Positions 25,894 through 33,710 of a DNA stretch of 64,000 nucleotides are shown piece by piece. The notes beneath the pieces are model-generated. The model was not told the DNA's origin, did not search any database, and saw only the letters and a list, made by a program, of their open reading frames with translations. The stretch comes from Gammaproteobacteria bacterium (GTDB taxonomy: Bacteria > Pseudomonadota > Gammaproteobacteria > Thiohalobacterales > Thiohalobacteraceae). A program made the position numbers and the translations under genes. Position 1 is the stretch's first letter, and every line of letters starts with the position of its first letter. The stretch spans positions 1 through 64,000 of the forward strand of contig JAHJQQ010000002.1 of NCBI GenBank assembly GCA_018819175.1, written 5' to 3'.

Positions 25894-25981
25894 TGGTGCC
25901 CGGAGCCGGAATTGAACCGGCAAGCCCTTGCGGGCGGCAGATTTTAAGTCTGCTGCGTTTACCAATTTCGCCATCCGGGCA
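25894..25981 (-). tRNA. tRNA-Leu (UAA)
   Basis: Minus-strand cloverleaf of 88 nt with encoded CCA. The acceptor stem is TGCCCGG/CCGGGCA, the anticodon loop reads CTTAAAA with anticodon TAA, a long variable arm follows, and the T loop is GGTTCAATTCC. It is the last of a Gly-Cys-Leu set, as in the E. coli glyW-cysT-leuZ unit. Confidence 0.95.
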
Positions 25982-26040
25982 GGATGAAGAATTGCGCTAA
26001 GCGCGCATTGTAGCCGTATGACGTGGAGAGGATAAAGAAT

Positions 26041-26114
26041 TGGAGGCTGGGCCCGGAATCGAACCGAGGTACGCGGCTTTGCAGGCCGCTGCATAACCAC
26101 TCTGCCACCCAGCC
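26041..26114 (-). tRNA. tRNA-Cys (GCA)
   Basis: Minus-strand cloverleaf of 74 nt with encoded CCA. The acceptor stem is GGCTGGG/CCCAGCC, the anticodon GCA sits in CCTGCAAAG, and the T loop is GGTTCGATTCC. It is the middle gene of the Gly-Cys-Leu set. Confidence 0.95.
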
Positions 26115-26143
26115 AAAGACGGTGGGCTTCGCACTCTGTTAAC

Positions 26144-26183
26144 AAAAAAACCTCGGTTGGCGCTGGGACCACGACCGAGGTTT
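26144..26183 (-). terminator. Terminator-like hairpin between tRNA-Gly and tRNA-Cys
   Basis: On the minus strand a 10-bp stem (AAACCTCGGT / ACCGAGGTTT, 16-nt loop) is followed by seven T. It lies after tRNA-Gly and before tRNA-Cys, so tRNA-Cys and tRNA-Leu either depend on readthrough or have their own promoter. Confidence 0.7.
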
Positions 26184-26202
26184 ATTGCGATGCCCCAAAA
26201 TT

Positions 26203-26278
<76 letters not shown>

Positions 26279-26353
26279 TTCGAAGAGCCCCGTATTTTAG
26301 CGACCGGTCTTGTACTGTCAAGCTGAATCGTCCGGTTATTGCCAGCTGGGGGG

Positions 26354-26923
26354 CTAATCCCGCATCAGCACGGGCCAGGCTGCCCGTAAATAAATGAACA
26401 TGGACCAGAGCGTGAGGATGGCGGCCACATATAACGCCACCATTCCCAGCGTAACGATCGGTATTCCCCACAGGGGCTTTTGATAGAGCAGCAATAACAG
26501 GGCGATCATCTGAGCCGTGGTCTTGATCTTGCCGATCATCGACACGGCGACATGCGTGCGTTCACCCAGCTCCGCCATCCATTCGCGCAGGGCCGAAATA
26601 GCGATTTCGCGACCGATAATGACCGCTGCGGGCATAGCCAATACGCCGCCGTGGAGTCCACTCGGATTGACGTCGATCAGCAACACCAGGGCTACGGCGA
26701 CCATGAGCTTGTCGGCTACCGGGTCCAGGAAGGCACCAAAGGCCGACATCTGGCCGAGCCGGCGCGCCAGGTAGCCATCCAGCCAGTCGGTAACGGCGGC
26801 CAAGGCGAAAATGGCCGCGGTTAACGCATGCACCCAGTCATAGGGCAGATAGAACACCACCACAAACACCGGTATCAGGGCGATACGCAGCAGGGTCAGC
26901 AGATTGGGTATGTTATAGCGCAT
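26354..26923 (-). CDS. pgsA: CDP-diacylglycerol-glycerol-3-phosphate 3-phosphatidyltransferase
   Basis: Inner-membrane enzyme of phosphatidylglycerol synthesis, 189 residues with about five helices. The CDP-alcohol phosphotransferase motif is complete: DWLDGYLARRLGQ then SAFGAFLDPVADK (about residues 46-72), with the spaced Asp, Gly and Arg residues. It begins MRYNIPNLLTLLRI, a standard PgsA start. It lies between uvrC and the tRNA set, the same order as in E. coli. Confidence 0.95.
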   Translation of the reverse strand: MRYNIPNLLTLLRIALIPVFVVVFYLPYDWVHALTAAIFALAAVTDWLDGYLARRLGQMSAFGAFLDPVADKLMVAVALVLLIDVNPSGLHGGVLAMPAAVIIGREIAISALREWMAELGERTHVAVSMIGKIKTTAQMIALLLLLYQKPLWGIPIVTLGMVALYVAAILTLWSMFIYLRAAWPVLMRD

Positions 26924-26949
26924 TCGGTCTTCCGTTATTCATTCGTGTG

Positions 26950-28776
26950 TCAGTTGCCTTCGCCGTGGAAGACATCGTAAATCTGCTGGGCCAGCTCACG
27001 GCTGATACCCTTGATTTTGGTTAGATCCTCTACACCGGCGCGTGCCACTTCACGCATGCCCCCGAATTGGCGCAGCAACTGCGCACGGCGCTTGGGACCG
27101 ATACCCGGTATCGCCTCCAAAGGTGATTCAGTGCGGCTGCGCGCGCGGCGTTGGCGATGTCCGGTAATGGCAAAGCGATGCGCCTCATCGCGGATCTGTT
27201 GAATCAGATGCAAGGCCTGATCATCGGCAGCCAGGCGCATTTCTGTGCCATCCTGTCGGTGCAGAACTTCCCAGCCGGGTCTGCGCTCGCGCCCTTTTGC
27301 GACGCCCACCAGGGTGACCGAGGTCAGCTGCAACTCTTCCATGATGTGCTGCGCGGCAGCCAGCTGTCCTTTGCCACCGTCGATCAGAATCAAATCCGGT
27401 AGCTGCCCTTCACCCTCACTGACGCGTGTATAACGGCGCAGCAGAGCCTGCGCCATCGCGGCATAATCATCGCCCGGCTCAATCCCCTCGATATTGAAGC
27501 GGCGGTAGTCGGATTTTACGGCGCCTTCCTGATTGAATACCACACAGGACGCAACCGTGGCCTCGCCACCCGTATGACTGATATCGAAGCATTCTACCCG
27601 ATTGATCGGCTCATCACTGCCCAAGGTTTGCTGCAAGGCCTCAAAACGCTGCGCCATCCCGGCCCGGCTGACCAGTCGTGCCTGCAGGGCATGGCGGGCA
27701 TTGCGCTCGGCCATTTCCAGCCAGCGGGCGCGCTCGCTGCGGACCCGGCAACGTACGGCGACCTGGTGGCCAGACTGTTCGCTGAGCACCTGTTCCAGCC
27801 AATCGGCATCGGTCAGATCGGCATTCACAAGCAATTCACTGGGGGTTTCCCGCCCCAGATAATACTGGCCGATAAAGGCGGTCAGGATATCGTCGATGCT
27901 CGCATCCAAGGGTGCGCGCGGAAAGAAGGTTTTATTGCCGAGATTGCGTCCACTGCGAATGAAGAACACTTGGAGACAGGCGGTACCACCCTCCGCCACT
28001 GCCGCAATGATATCCAGATCACCGCGTTCGCCACTGACATACTGGCGTTCCTGCACGTGGCGCAGGCTGATGATCTGATCGCGGAACCGGGCTGCCGTTT
28101 CATAATCCTGTGCGGCAGCGGCGGTTTCCATACGTTGCGCCAGTTCGTCGATGATCTCGCTGTTCTTGCCATCGAGAAACTGCACGGTATGCCGTACATC
28201 GTCAGCATAGTCCTGTGGTGAAATAAGATTAACGCAGGGCGCTGTACAGCGTTTGATCTGATATTGCAGGCACGGCCGCGAACGGTTACTGAAAAAGCTG
28301 TCCTCGCATTGGCGCACCCGAAATACTTTCTGCAGAAGATGCAGGCTTTCACGCACCGCCGCCGCATTCGGATATGGGCCAAAGTAGCGACCTTTCTCCT
28401 TGCGTGCGCCTCGATGAACGCTTAAGCGCGGATAGGTCTGGGTGCTGGATAGAAAGATGTAGGGATAACTTTTGTCATCGCGCAGCAGAACGTTATAGCG
28501 CGGTAGGAGACTCTTGATCAGATTGTTTTCGAGCAGCAGCGCCTCGCTTTCGGTGTGCGTTACAGTGACTTCGACATTGACAACCTGGTTCATCAACACC
28601 TGGGTCTTGGGACTCAACCCTGAAGTGCGGAAATAACTCGACACGCGTTTTTTCAGATCGCGTGCCTTGCCGACATACAGCACTTCACCGTCGGCGCCCA
28701 GCATGCGATAAACGCCCGGATGCGAAGTCAGGTGTTTGAGGAAGTTGCGCGCATCGAACCCCGCACCGGCGGTCAT
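26950..28776 (-). CDS. uvrC: Excinuclease ABC subunit C
   Basis: Nuclease of nucleotide excision repair, 608 residues from the ATG at 28776 (MTAGAGFDARNFLKHL). The GIY-YIG domain opens the protein (GVYRMLGADGEVLYVGKARDLKKRV), followed by a cysteine-containing region (CLQYQIKRCTAPC), the UVR motif (about 200-235), the RNase H-like C-terminal nuclease with ECFDISHTGGEATVASCVVF and LILIDGGKGQL, and a final helix-hairpin-helix pair (AIPGIGPKRRAQLLRQFGG). All parts look intact. It lies 26 bp upstream of pgsA. Confidence 0.95.
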   Translation of the reverse strand: MTAGAGFDARNFLKHLTSHPGVYRMLGADGEVLYVGKARDLKKRVSSYFRTSGLSPKTQVLMNQVVNVEVTVTHTESEALLLENNLIKSLLPRYNVLLRDDKSYPYIFLSSTQTYPRLSVHRGARKEKGRYFGPYPNAAAVRESLHLLQKVFRVRQCEDSFFSNRSRPCLQYQIKRCTAPCVNLISPQDYADDVRHTVQFLDGKNSEIIDELAQRMETAAAAQDYETAARFRDQIISLRHVQERQYVSGERGDLDIIAAVAEGGTACLQVFFIRSGRNLGNKTFFPRAPLDASIDDILTAFIGQYYLGRETPSELLVNADLTDADWLEQVLSEQSGHQVAVRCRVRSERARWLEMAERNARHALQARLVSRAGMAQRFEALQQTLGSDEPINRVECFDISHTGGEATVASCVVFNQEGAVKSDYRRFNIEGIEPGDDYAAMAQALLRRYTRVSEGEGQLPDLILIDGGKGQLAAAQHIMEELQLTSVTLVGVAKGRERRPGWEVLHRQDGTEMRLAADDQALHLIQQIRDEAHRFAITGHRQRRARSRTESPLEAIPGIGPKRRAQLLRQFGGMREVARAGVEDLTKIKGISRELAQQIYDVFHGEGN

Positions 28777-28780
28777 GTCA

Positions 28781-29422
28781 TCAGCTCGCGGCCAGCAGAT
28801 CCCGTACACGCGCAAACACGGCGCGGAACATATCGGCTGTGAGCCGACGGGTCTGGGTGTTGTAACGACTGCAGTGGTAGGAATCGATCAAACGCAGGCC
28901 GTTGCTCAGCTGATGCTCGGCGGCATGACCAAAGACATGATCGCGAGCGCGTTCATCCTGCGCACGCAAGACGGCATCGTGGGCAATACGTCCAAGGGCC
29001 AGAATCACTGCTCCTTTCGGCAATCCTGCCAGCTCTTGCTGCAGATAATGATTGCACTGGCGGATTTCACTGGTCTGCGGTTTGTTCTGCGGTGGCAGGC
29101 ATTTTACGGCATTGGTGATACGGCAGTTTTTCAATACCAAGCCGTCTTCACGTGAACGTGATTCCGCAGCGCTAGCGAAACCGAAGTCGTATAGGGTCTG
29201 ATACAGCAGAATGCCGGCATGATCGCCCGTAAAGGGTCGGCCGCTGGCGTTGGCGCCATGCATGCCCGGCGCGAGCCCGACAATCAGGAAACGCGTTTTA
29301 GGATCGCCAAAGGGTGGCACGGGCCGGGCGTAATAGGTCGGATAATCACGCCCTACATCATCCAGAAAATCCGCGAGTCGTTCACATTGGCGGCAATCCG
29401 CGTCGAAGACGGCCTTATTCAC
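28781..29422 (-). CDS. Uracil-DNA glycosylase, family 5 (UdgB) type
   Basis: Base-excision DNA glycosylase with a [4Fe-4S] cluster, 213 residues from the GTG at 29422, which overlaps the stop of the preceding gene (GTGAATAA). A longer start at 29458 is possible but lies inside that gene. The family motif GLAPGMHGANASGRPFTGDHAG (read as two pieces at about residues 48-69) is clear. Cluster cysteines are in CRQCERLADFL near the N-terminus, with CLPPQNKP and later YHCSRYN; the latter contains the catalytic-type His. Family 5 enzymes act on uracil, hypoxanthine and other deaminated bases. It directly precedes uvrC, giving a repair cluster. Confidence 0.85.
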   Translation of the reverse strand: MNKAVFDADCRQCERLADFLDDVGRDYPTYYARPVPPFGDPKTRFLIVGLAPGMHGANASGRPFTGDHAGILLYQTLYDFGFASAAESRSREDGLVLKNCRITNAVKCLPPQNKPQTSEIRQCNHYLQQELAGLPKGAVILALGRIAHDAVLRAQDERARDHVFGHAAEHQLSNGLRLIDSYHCSRYNTQTRRLTADMFRAVFARVRDLLAAS

Positions 29423-30851
29423 CTTCAGGTTGTCCAATGTCGAGTACCTGCACTTCACGATTGGGAATATTCACGCGCACTATTTCGTGCGCATTGGTGT
29501 TGGCAATATAAAGGTCATCACCCAAGATACTCAATCCACCGGGTTCATTCAGTGGATGGTAGATATTGAAATCAGTCACCCGATTATTGGTCAGGGACAG
29601 CGTTTTGATTTTAGAATTATAGGTGTCGGCGATCCATAACTGGCCACGTTTGCCGTCCATGGTCAAATCCATCGGGTGTTGCAGCTGCGCGGCGCGTCCA
29701 AGCCCCTCCTGATCACCAAAGTCGAACAGTCCCTGCCCTACCAAGGTTGCAACGGTCTGGGTCGGCATGCGGATAACCCGGATCGCGGAACTTTCAGCAT
29801 CCGCGACAAACAGGTGTACATCAAACAAGGCAAGACCTGACGGCTGCGCAAAACTGGCCGTGCGCGCCGGGCCATCCTGCAGTAACTCCTGGCCATTGCC
29901 GGCATAGACCGAAAGTCCAGGCGCTGTGAAGGGCAGTTGCCAGATCTGATGCTGGCCGGCCATGGCGACGTACAGCACATTATTGTGGTAAGCCAGATCC
30001 CAAGGGGAATTCAGCGCAGTGCCTGCAGCGGTCTCATAACGCTCCGGCATCTTTCTGCCGTGTGCTCCAGTACCCGCTAGGGTTTCCACTTCACCACTCG
30101 TGAGGCGAATGCGGCGGATCGCATGATTACCGGCGTCCGCGACATACAGATTATCCTCGACCTTCACCAAACCCTGCGGGTTATTGAACGAGCAATATTC
30201 ACCATCCACAAGCCCCGCGCTTCCGCTACCGAAGCTGCGTCGAATTCGACCGCTAAGATCACATTCCAATATTCGATTGCGACCGCTATCGCTGATGAAC
30301 AATCGCCCTTCCGTTGCCAGCAGTTTGCCGGGGAAGCTCAACGTCGATGTAGGTTCTGTACTTGGTTTCGAGGGTAATCGTGCTGCGCGTGATGCATCCA
30401 GAGGATGCTCAGCAAGATACCCGGCAATCAGCTCGTCAAGCTGGCTGCGTTTACCTTCACCACGTGAAACACCGACGATGTATCCCTCCGGATCAATCAC
30501 CACCACACTTGGCCAGGCCTTCACCGCGTACAGGCTGGTCATCTGCAGCTCGGGATCATGCACAACGGGATGCTGGACGAACTGGCGATTGATGGCCTTC
30601 TGTAGCTGCGCGGGGATTTTTTCATTGGGGAATTTCGGTGAATGCACGCCGATGACCACCAGACCGTCGGGATATTTCTGTTCCAGGTAACGCAGGTCCG
30701 GCTGGATATGCTGGCAGTTAATGCAGCCGTAGGTCCAGAAATCCAGCAGCACCACCTTGCCGCGCAGGTCTGCCAGCCAGAGTGGTTCTTCGATATTGAA
30801 CCATTGCAGGGAACGGGGAATTTCCGGGGCGCGCACGCGGGCTTTATTCAT
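29415..30851 (-). CDS. Thioredoxin-like domain fused to NHL repeats
   Basis: Predicted soluble protein of 478 residues with a TlpA/AhpC-like thioredoxin fold at the N-terminus (about 1-140) and a beta-propeller of NHL repeats after it (about 165-470). The redox motif is DFWTYGCINCQHIQPDLRYLE, read at residues 36-56, so the CxxC is CINC. NHL-type strands recur as SDSGRNRILECDLSG, VADAGNHAIRRIRL, VADAESSAIRVIRMP and IADTYNSKIKTLSL. This matches the NHLRC2-like family, whose bacterial function is not known. There is no signal peptide. It lies between uvrY and the glycosylase gene on the same strand. Confidence 0.85.
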   Translation of the reverse strand: MNKARVRAPEIPRSLQWFNIEEPLWLADLRGKVVLLDFWTYGCINCQHIQPDLRYLEQKYPDGLVVIGVHSPKFPNEKIPAQLQKAINRQFVQHPVVHDPELQMTSLYAVKAWPSVVVIDPEGYIVGVSRGEGKRSQLDELIAGYLAEHPLDASRAARLPSKPSTEPTSTLSFPGKLLATEGRLFISDSGRNRILECDLSGRIRRSFGSGSAGLVDGEYCSFNNPQGLVKVEDNLYVADAGNHAIRRIRLTSGEVETLAGTGAHGRKMPERYETAAGTALNSPWDLAYHNNVLYVAMAGQHQIWQLPFTAPGLSVYAGNGQELLQDGPARTASFAQPSGLALFDVHLFVADAESSAIRVIRMPTQTVATLVGQGLFDFGDQEGLGRAAQLQHPMDLTMDGKRGQLWIADTYNSKIKTLSLTNNRVTDFNIYHPLNEPGGLSILGDDLYIANTNAHEIVRVNIPNREVQVLDIGQPEGE

Positions 30852-30882
30852 AAGACGATCATTTCGTGAACTGAGCGAGGGA

Positions 30883-31545
30883 TCAAGTGGGCGTCGGATC
30901 GATAGAGATCATGCCATGGCGCATGGCCAAGTGCGTCAGTTCGACATCGTTATCCACGCCGAGTTTTTCATACAGACGATAACGATAGGTGCTGACTGTT
31001 TTGGGACTCAGACACAAGCGGTCTGAAATATCCTGAATGCTATGGCCTTGGGTGACCATGAGCATGACCTGCATTTCGCGTTGCGAAAGCTTCTCGAACA
31101 ACGAGCGCTTGCCACCGGGCAGCATGGACAGGGCCACTTGGCGTGCGATATCTGCCCCGATATAACGCTCGCCCTTGGCGACGGTGTGGATCGCCGCGAC
31201 AATCTCATCCACGGCGCAGGACTTGGTCAGATAACCCGCGGCACCGGCTTCGAGCAAACGTGTGGGATAGGGTTCATCGACGTGGACGGTGACAATGATC
31301 ACCTTGATGTCAGGACTGATTTGCATCAGTTTACGGGTGGTTTCCAGGCCGCCGATGCCGGGCATATTCACATCCATGATGATGACGTCCGGCCGCCGTT
31401 GCCGGACCATCTGGATGGCCTCTTCGCCGGTGCTGGCCTCTGCAATAACCTTTATGCCTTTCGCATCCTCAAGTATTCGCTTGAGACCTGCACGGACCAA
31501 TTCGTGGTCATCGACAAGCATGAGCTGGATCATTCCGTCCCCCAT
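30883..31545 (-). CDS. uvrY: Response regulator UvrY/GacA
   Basis: NarL/FixJ-type response regulator, 220 residues, with an N-terminal receiver (LMLVDDHELVRAGLKRIL, phospho-acceptor Asp in VIIMDVNMPGIGG, Lys in YLTKSCAVDEI) and a C-terminal LuxR-type helix-turn-helix (LSQREMQVMLMVTQGHSIQDISDRLCLSPKTVSTYRYRLYEKL). Sequence and position upstream of uvrC fit UvrY/GacA, the partner of BarA/GacS that activates Csr/Rsm small RNAs. A TTTGGAGG site precedes the start at 31545. No cognate kinase or small RNA is visible here. Confidence 0.9.
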   Translation of the reverse strand: MGDGMIQLMLVDDHELVRAGLKRILEDAKGIKVIAEASTGEEAIQMVRQRRPDVIIMDVNMPGIGGLETTRKLMQISPDIKVIIVTVHVDEPYPTRLLEAGAAGYLTKSCAVDEIVAAIHTVAKGERYIGADIARQVALSMLPGGKRSLFEKLSQREMQVMLMVTQGHSIQDISDRLCLSPKTVSTYRYRLYEKLGVDNDVELTHLAMRHGMISIDPTPT

Positions 31546-31643
31546 CGCAAACCTCCAAATTCCATTTGTTGTTGCGTTGTTTCTAACGGCTCCAATCTAT
31601 CACTCGGCGCCAAAGGCTAATGCAATGATCGGCAAGACTACAG

Positions 31644-31690
31644 GGACTTTTCAGCCCGGGTAAGGATTATTGGCGGAGAGGGTGGGATTA
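31644..31690. repeat. Partial duplicate of the tRNA-Ser 3' end and its flank
   Basis: About 46 bp (GGACTTTTCAGCCCGGG..., ending GAGAGGGTGGGATT) repeats with few differences at 31809-31853, where it overlaps the 3' end of tRNA-Ser. The copies are in the same orientation, 165 bp apart. It could mark an excised element or a short tandem duplication. Confidence 0.7.
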
Positions 31691-31794
31691 CTCGCGCTAC
31701 GCGCTCGCCCTGCGGGCCGGCCTGCGGCCGTTCTCCGCGGCCAAACGGCCGCTGCGTCGAACCGTTGGCTTCTCATCAAATCCACCCTAACCAC

Positions 31795-31835
31795 AACTAT
31801 CCTTACCCGGACTTTCAGCCCGGGTAAGGATAGTT
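31795..31835 (-). terminator. 16-bp hairpin after tRNA-Ser
   Basis: AACTATCCTTACCCGG pairs perfectly with CCGGGTAAGGATAGTT around a 9-nt loop, beginning at the last base of tRNA-Ser. No T-run follows on the minus strand, so it may serve as a 3'-processing or weak termination structure. Confidence 0.55.
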
Positions 31836-31922
31836 GGCGGAGAGGGTGGGATTCGAACCCACGGAAGGTCGCCCTTCAACGGTTTTCAAGACCGTCGCTT
31901 TCGGCCGCTCAGCCACCTCTCC
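31835..31922 (-). tRNA. tRNA-Ser (UGA)
   Basis: Minus-strand cloverleaf of 88 nt with encoded CCA. The acceptor stem is GGAGAGG, the anticodon TGA sits in TCTTGAAAA, a long variable arm follows as expected for class II tRNAs, and the T loop is GGTTCGAATCC. Confidence 0.95.
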
Positions 31923-32072
31923 AGCGCCGCATACGATACCCGATTTTCGTAAATTTGTCTCAGGCATCAGCCGGTTCCGCGGTGTTGCCCTGCCGCCCAG
32001 TCATGTTATGCTGAACTCTGTTGCAAATTCGCAGTCCTAGTGCGTAACCGATTAACCTGGAGGCTTTATCTT

Positions 32073-32747
32073 ATGAGTACATTTGATCGTGTTCTGGCAC
32101 CTCAACAGGACGCCGTCATTGCCACCAACAAGCTCATCCGCAACACCTATATGTTGCTGTCGATGACCTTGCTGTTCAGTGTCGTCACCGCTGGCGCCGG
32201 TATGGCTATGGGGATTTCCCCCGCCATTTCCATGATCGCCACGCTCGGCGCCATTGGACTGTTGTGGCTGGTCCTGCCGCGCACTGAAAATTCTGCAGCA
32301 GGCCTTGCTGTGGTGTTCGGTATCACCGGCTTGCTGGGTCTGGGCCTCGGCCCGTTGCTCACCCACTATCTGGCTATTCCCGGTGGCGGTAAACTGGTCG
32401 CAACCGCCTTGGGCGGTACAGGTGTTATCTTCCTGGGCCTGTCCGGTTATGCCCTTACCACACGCCGTGATTTCAACTTCATGGGTGGCTTTCTGTTCGT
32501 CGGTCTGGTCGTGGCACTGATTGCTATGATCGCCAATCTGTTTATGGAAATTCCAGCCCTGTCGTTGGCGATCTCCGGTGTAATCGTGCTGCTGATGAGT
32601 GGCATGATCCTGTATGACACCAGCCGCATCGTTAACGGTGGCGAAACCAATTATCTGCGCGCCACGGTGTCGCTGTATCTGGACTTCTATAATCTGTTTA
32701 TCCACCTGCTGCACTTGCTGACAGCCTTTGCTGGCGGCGACGACTGA
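32073..32747 (+). CDS. yccA: Bax inhibitor-1 family membrane protein, YccA-like
   Basis: Inner-membrane protein with about seven helices, 224 residues, starting MSTFDRVLAPQQDAVIATNK after a CTGGAGG ribosome site; an upstream ATG at 32040 adds 11 residues without a good site. The family signature is present near the C-terminus (GMILYDTSRIVNGGETNYLRATVSLYLDFYNLFIHLL, read in pieces). In E. coli YccA interacts with the FtsH protease and is a modulator of membrane-protein degradation. A terminator follows at 32771. Confidence 0.88.
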   Translation: MSTFDRVLAPQQDAVIATNKLIRNTYMLLSMTLLFSVVTAGAGMAMGISPAISMIATLGAIGLLWLVLPRTENSAAGLAVVFGITGLLGLGLGPLLTHYLAIPGGGKLVATALGGTGVIFLGLSGYALTTRRDFNFMGGFLFVGLVVALIAMIANLFMEIPALSLAISGVIVLLMSGMILYDTSRIVNGGETNYLRATVSLYLDFYNLFIHLLHLLTAFAGGDD

Positions 32748-32770
32748 TAACAGTTAGTCGGGCACACCTA

Positions 32771-32800
32771 AGGCAGGTCATGAAAATGACCTGCCTTTTT
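32771..32800 (+). terminator. Intrinsic terminator of yccA
   Basis: An 11-bp stem AGGCAGGTCAT / ATGACCTGCCT with a GAAA tetraloop and a T-run, 24 bp after the yccA stop. Confidence 0.9.
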
Positions 32801-32824
32801 CATTTCAGGACATAGGACAGATTC

Positions 32825-33016
32825 ATGGACATGTGGATGAAAATCGCCCTGGCAGTCGTCCTCGGCATTATGGTGATACGCCTCTGGCCCGCTGCCATGC
32901 ACATGATGAAACACGGGCCCGAAGGTTCCAACGAGGATTGGCGTGCGGCGCTCCTGCCGATAGCCGCAGTGGTGGGTTTTATTATTCTGCTGATTCTGAT
33001 GGTGCGCGGGAACTAG
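32825..33016 (+). CDS. Small two-helix membrane protein
   Basis: Unrecognised protein of 63 residues with two predicted membrane helices (MKIALAVVLGIMVIRLW and LLPIAAVVGFIILLILMV) separated by a short polar loop (MHMMKHGPEGSNEDWRA). It follows the yccA terminator by 25 bp, and its start at 32825 lies close behind the T-run, so it probably has its own weak promoter or is served by readthrough. Its TAG stop is part of the CTAG target duplication of a MITE, so the natural C-terminus may have been altered or preserved by chance. Confidence 0.6.
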   Translation: MDMWMKIALAVVLGIMVIRLWPAAMHMMKHGPEGSNEDWRAALLPIAAVVGFIILLILMVRGN

Positions 33017-33157
33017 GGAGCCTCTGATTAATTTGATCAAGCGAGCAGCTGCCAGGCGCAGACGGGCGAAAAAGCGGAGTTTACACGCAGTAAATCAGCA
33101 TTTTGAGCCCGGATGCAACGCAGCAGATGCCGCTTCAGTGAATTAATCAGAGGTTAC
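33017..33157. mobile_element. 141-bp MITE, copy 1, flanked by CTAG duplication
   Basis: Non-coding element with terminal inverted repeats of about 18 bp (GGGAGCCTCTGATTAATT at the left, and the inverse of GGTAACCTCTGATTAATT at the right). It is flanked by CTAG on both sides (33013-33016, 33158-33161). A second copy of the same length lies at 40356-40496. The YTAR-like target and the ends suggest mobilisation by an IS5-family transposase, but none is encoded in the window. Confidence 0.85.
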
Positions 33158-33166
33158 CTAGGTGAT

Positions 33167-33706
33167 TCAACCTGCCTGCGCACTTGTCACCTCAATCGAC
33201 TCAAAGCTCTCCTTCAACCACCGATAGGCAAGATGGCTGGCCCACTTTGCGATGCTGTCCTGTTGGGCGCTTTTCTGGAAGGAACTTGCCTCTAGCACCA
33301 GTTTTACGCGATCCGGCGTGTAATGGCGGATCAGCTCCTGTTGGGCATTGGGCTGCTGCGGCCGCACCGTTGGCATGGTGAAGGCCTGCGATTGAATGGA
33401 TTGGAATTTCAGGCTGGCGAAGATAGGCCGTAACTTGCGTTCAATCTCACCGCGCACCTGACTGCAGCTGAACCAGGCGATATGGTCAGCGGCCTCTAAT
33501 AGATCCTGCTCCACCGCCCCGGTGTGATCTTTGAAATAATCCAGAGCCGGGTAATATCCCAAGTGTTCGGCCTGTACATACTGTCCGATTTGCTCCGCCA
33601 ACGCGGTACCGACCACCACAGGTGAGGCCGACAGATGCCGGGTGAACACATGCTCTGGTAACTGCACCAACAGTGTCAGTACCGCCTTGTTGAGATGGAT
33701 GCTCAC
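33167..33706 (-). CDS. Conserved protein encoded after dsrS-like gene
   Basis: No recognised domain. The likely start is the GTG at 33706 (VSIHLNKAVLTLLVQLPEHVF), 4 bp after the stop of the upstream gene, giving 179 residues; a longer reading to 33838 overlaps that gene with proline- and serine-rich sequence and was rejected. The protein looks soluble and mixed alpha, with AEQIGQYVQAEHLGYYPALDYF, HIAWFSCSQVRGEIERKLRPIF and a C-terminal AYRWLKESFESIEV. Tight linkage suggests it works with the DsrS-like protein. Its 3' end lies 9 bp from the MITE. Confidence 0.6.
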   Translation of the reverse strand: MSIHLNKAVLTLLVQLPEHVFTRHLSASPVVVGTALAEQIGQYVQAEHLGYYPALDYFKDHTGAVEQDLLEAADHIAWFSCSQVRGEIERKLRPIFASLKFQSIQSQAFTMPTVRPQQPNAQQELIRHYTPDRVKLVLEASSFQKSAQQDSIAKWASHLAYRWLKESFESIEVTSAQAG

Positions 33707-33710
33707 AAGG

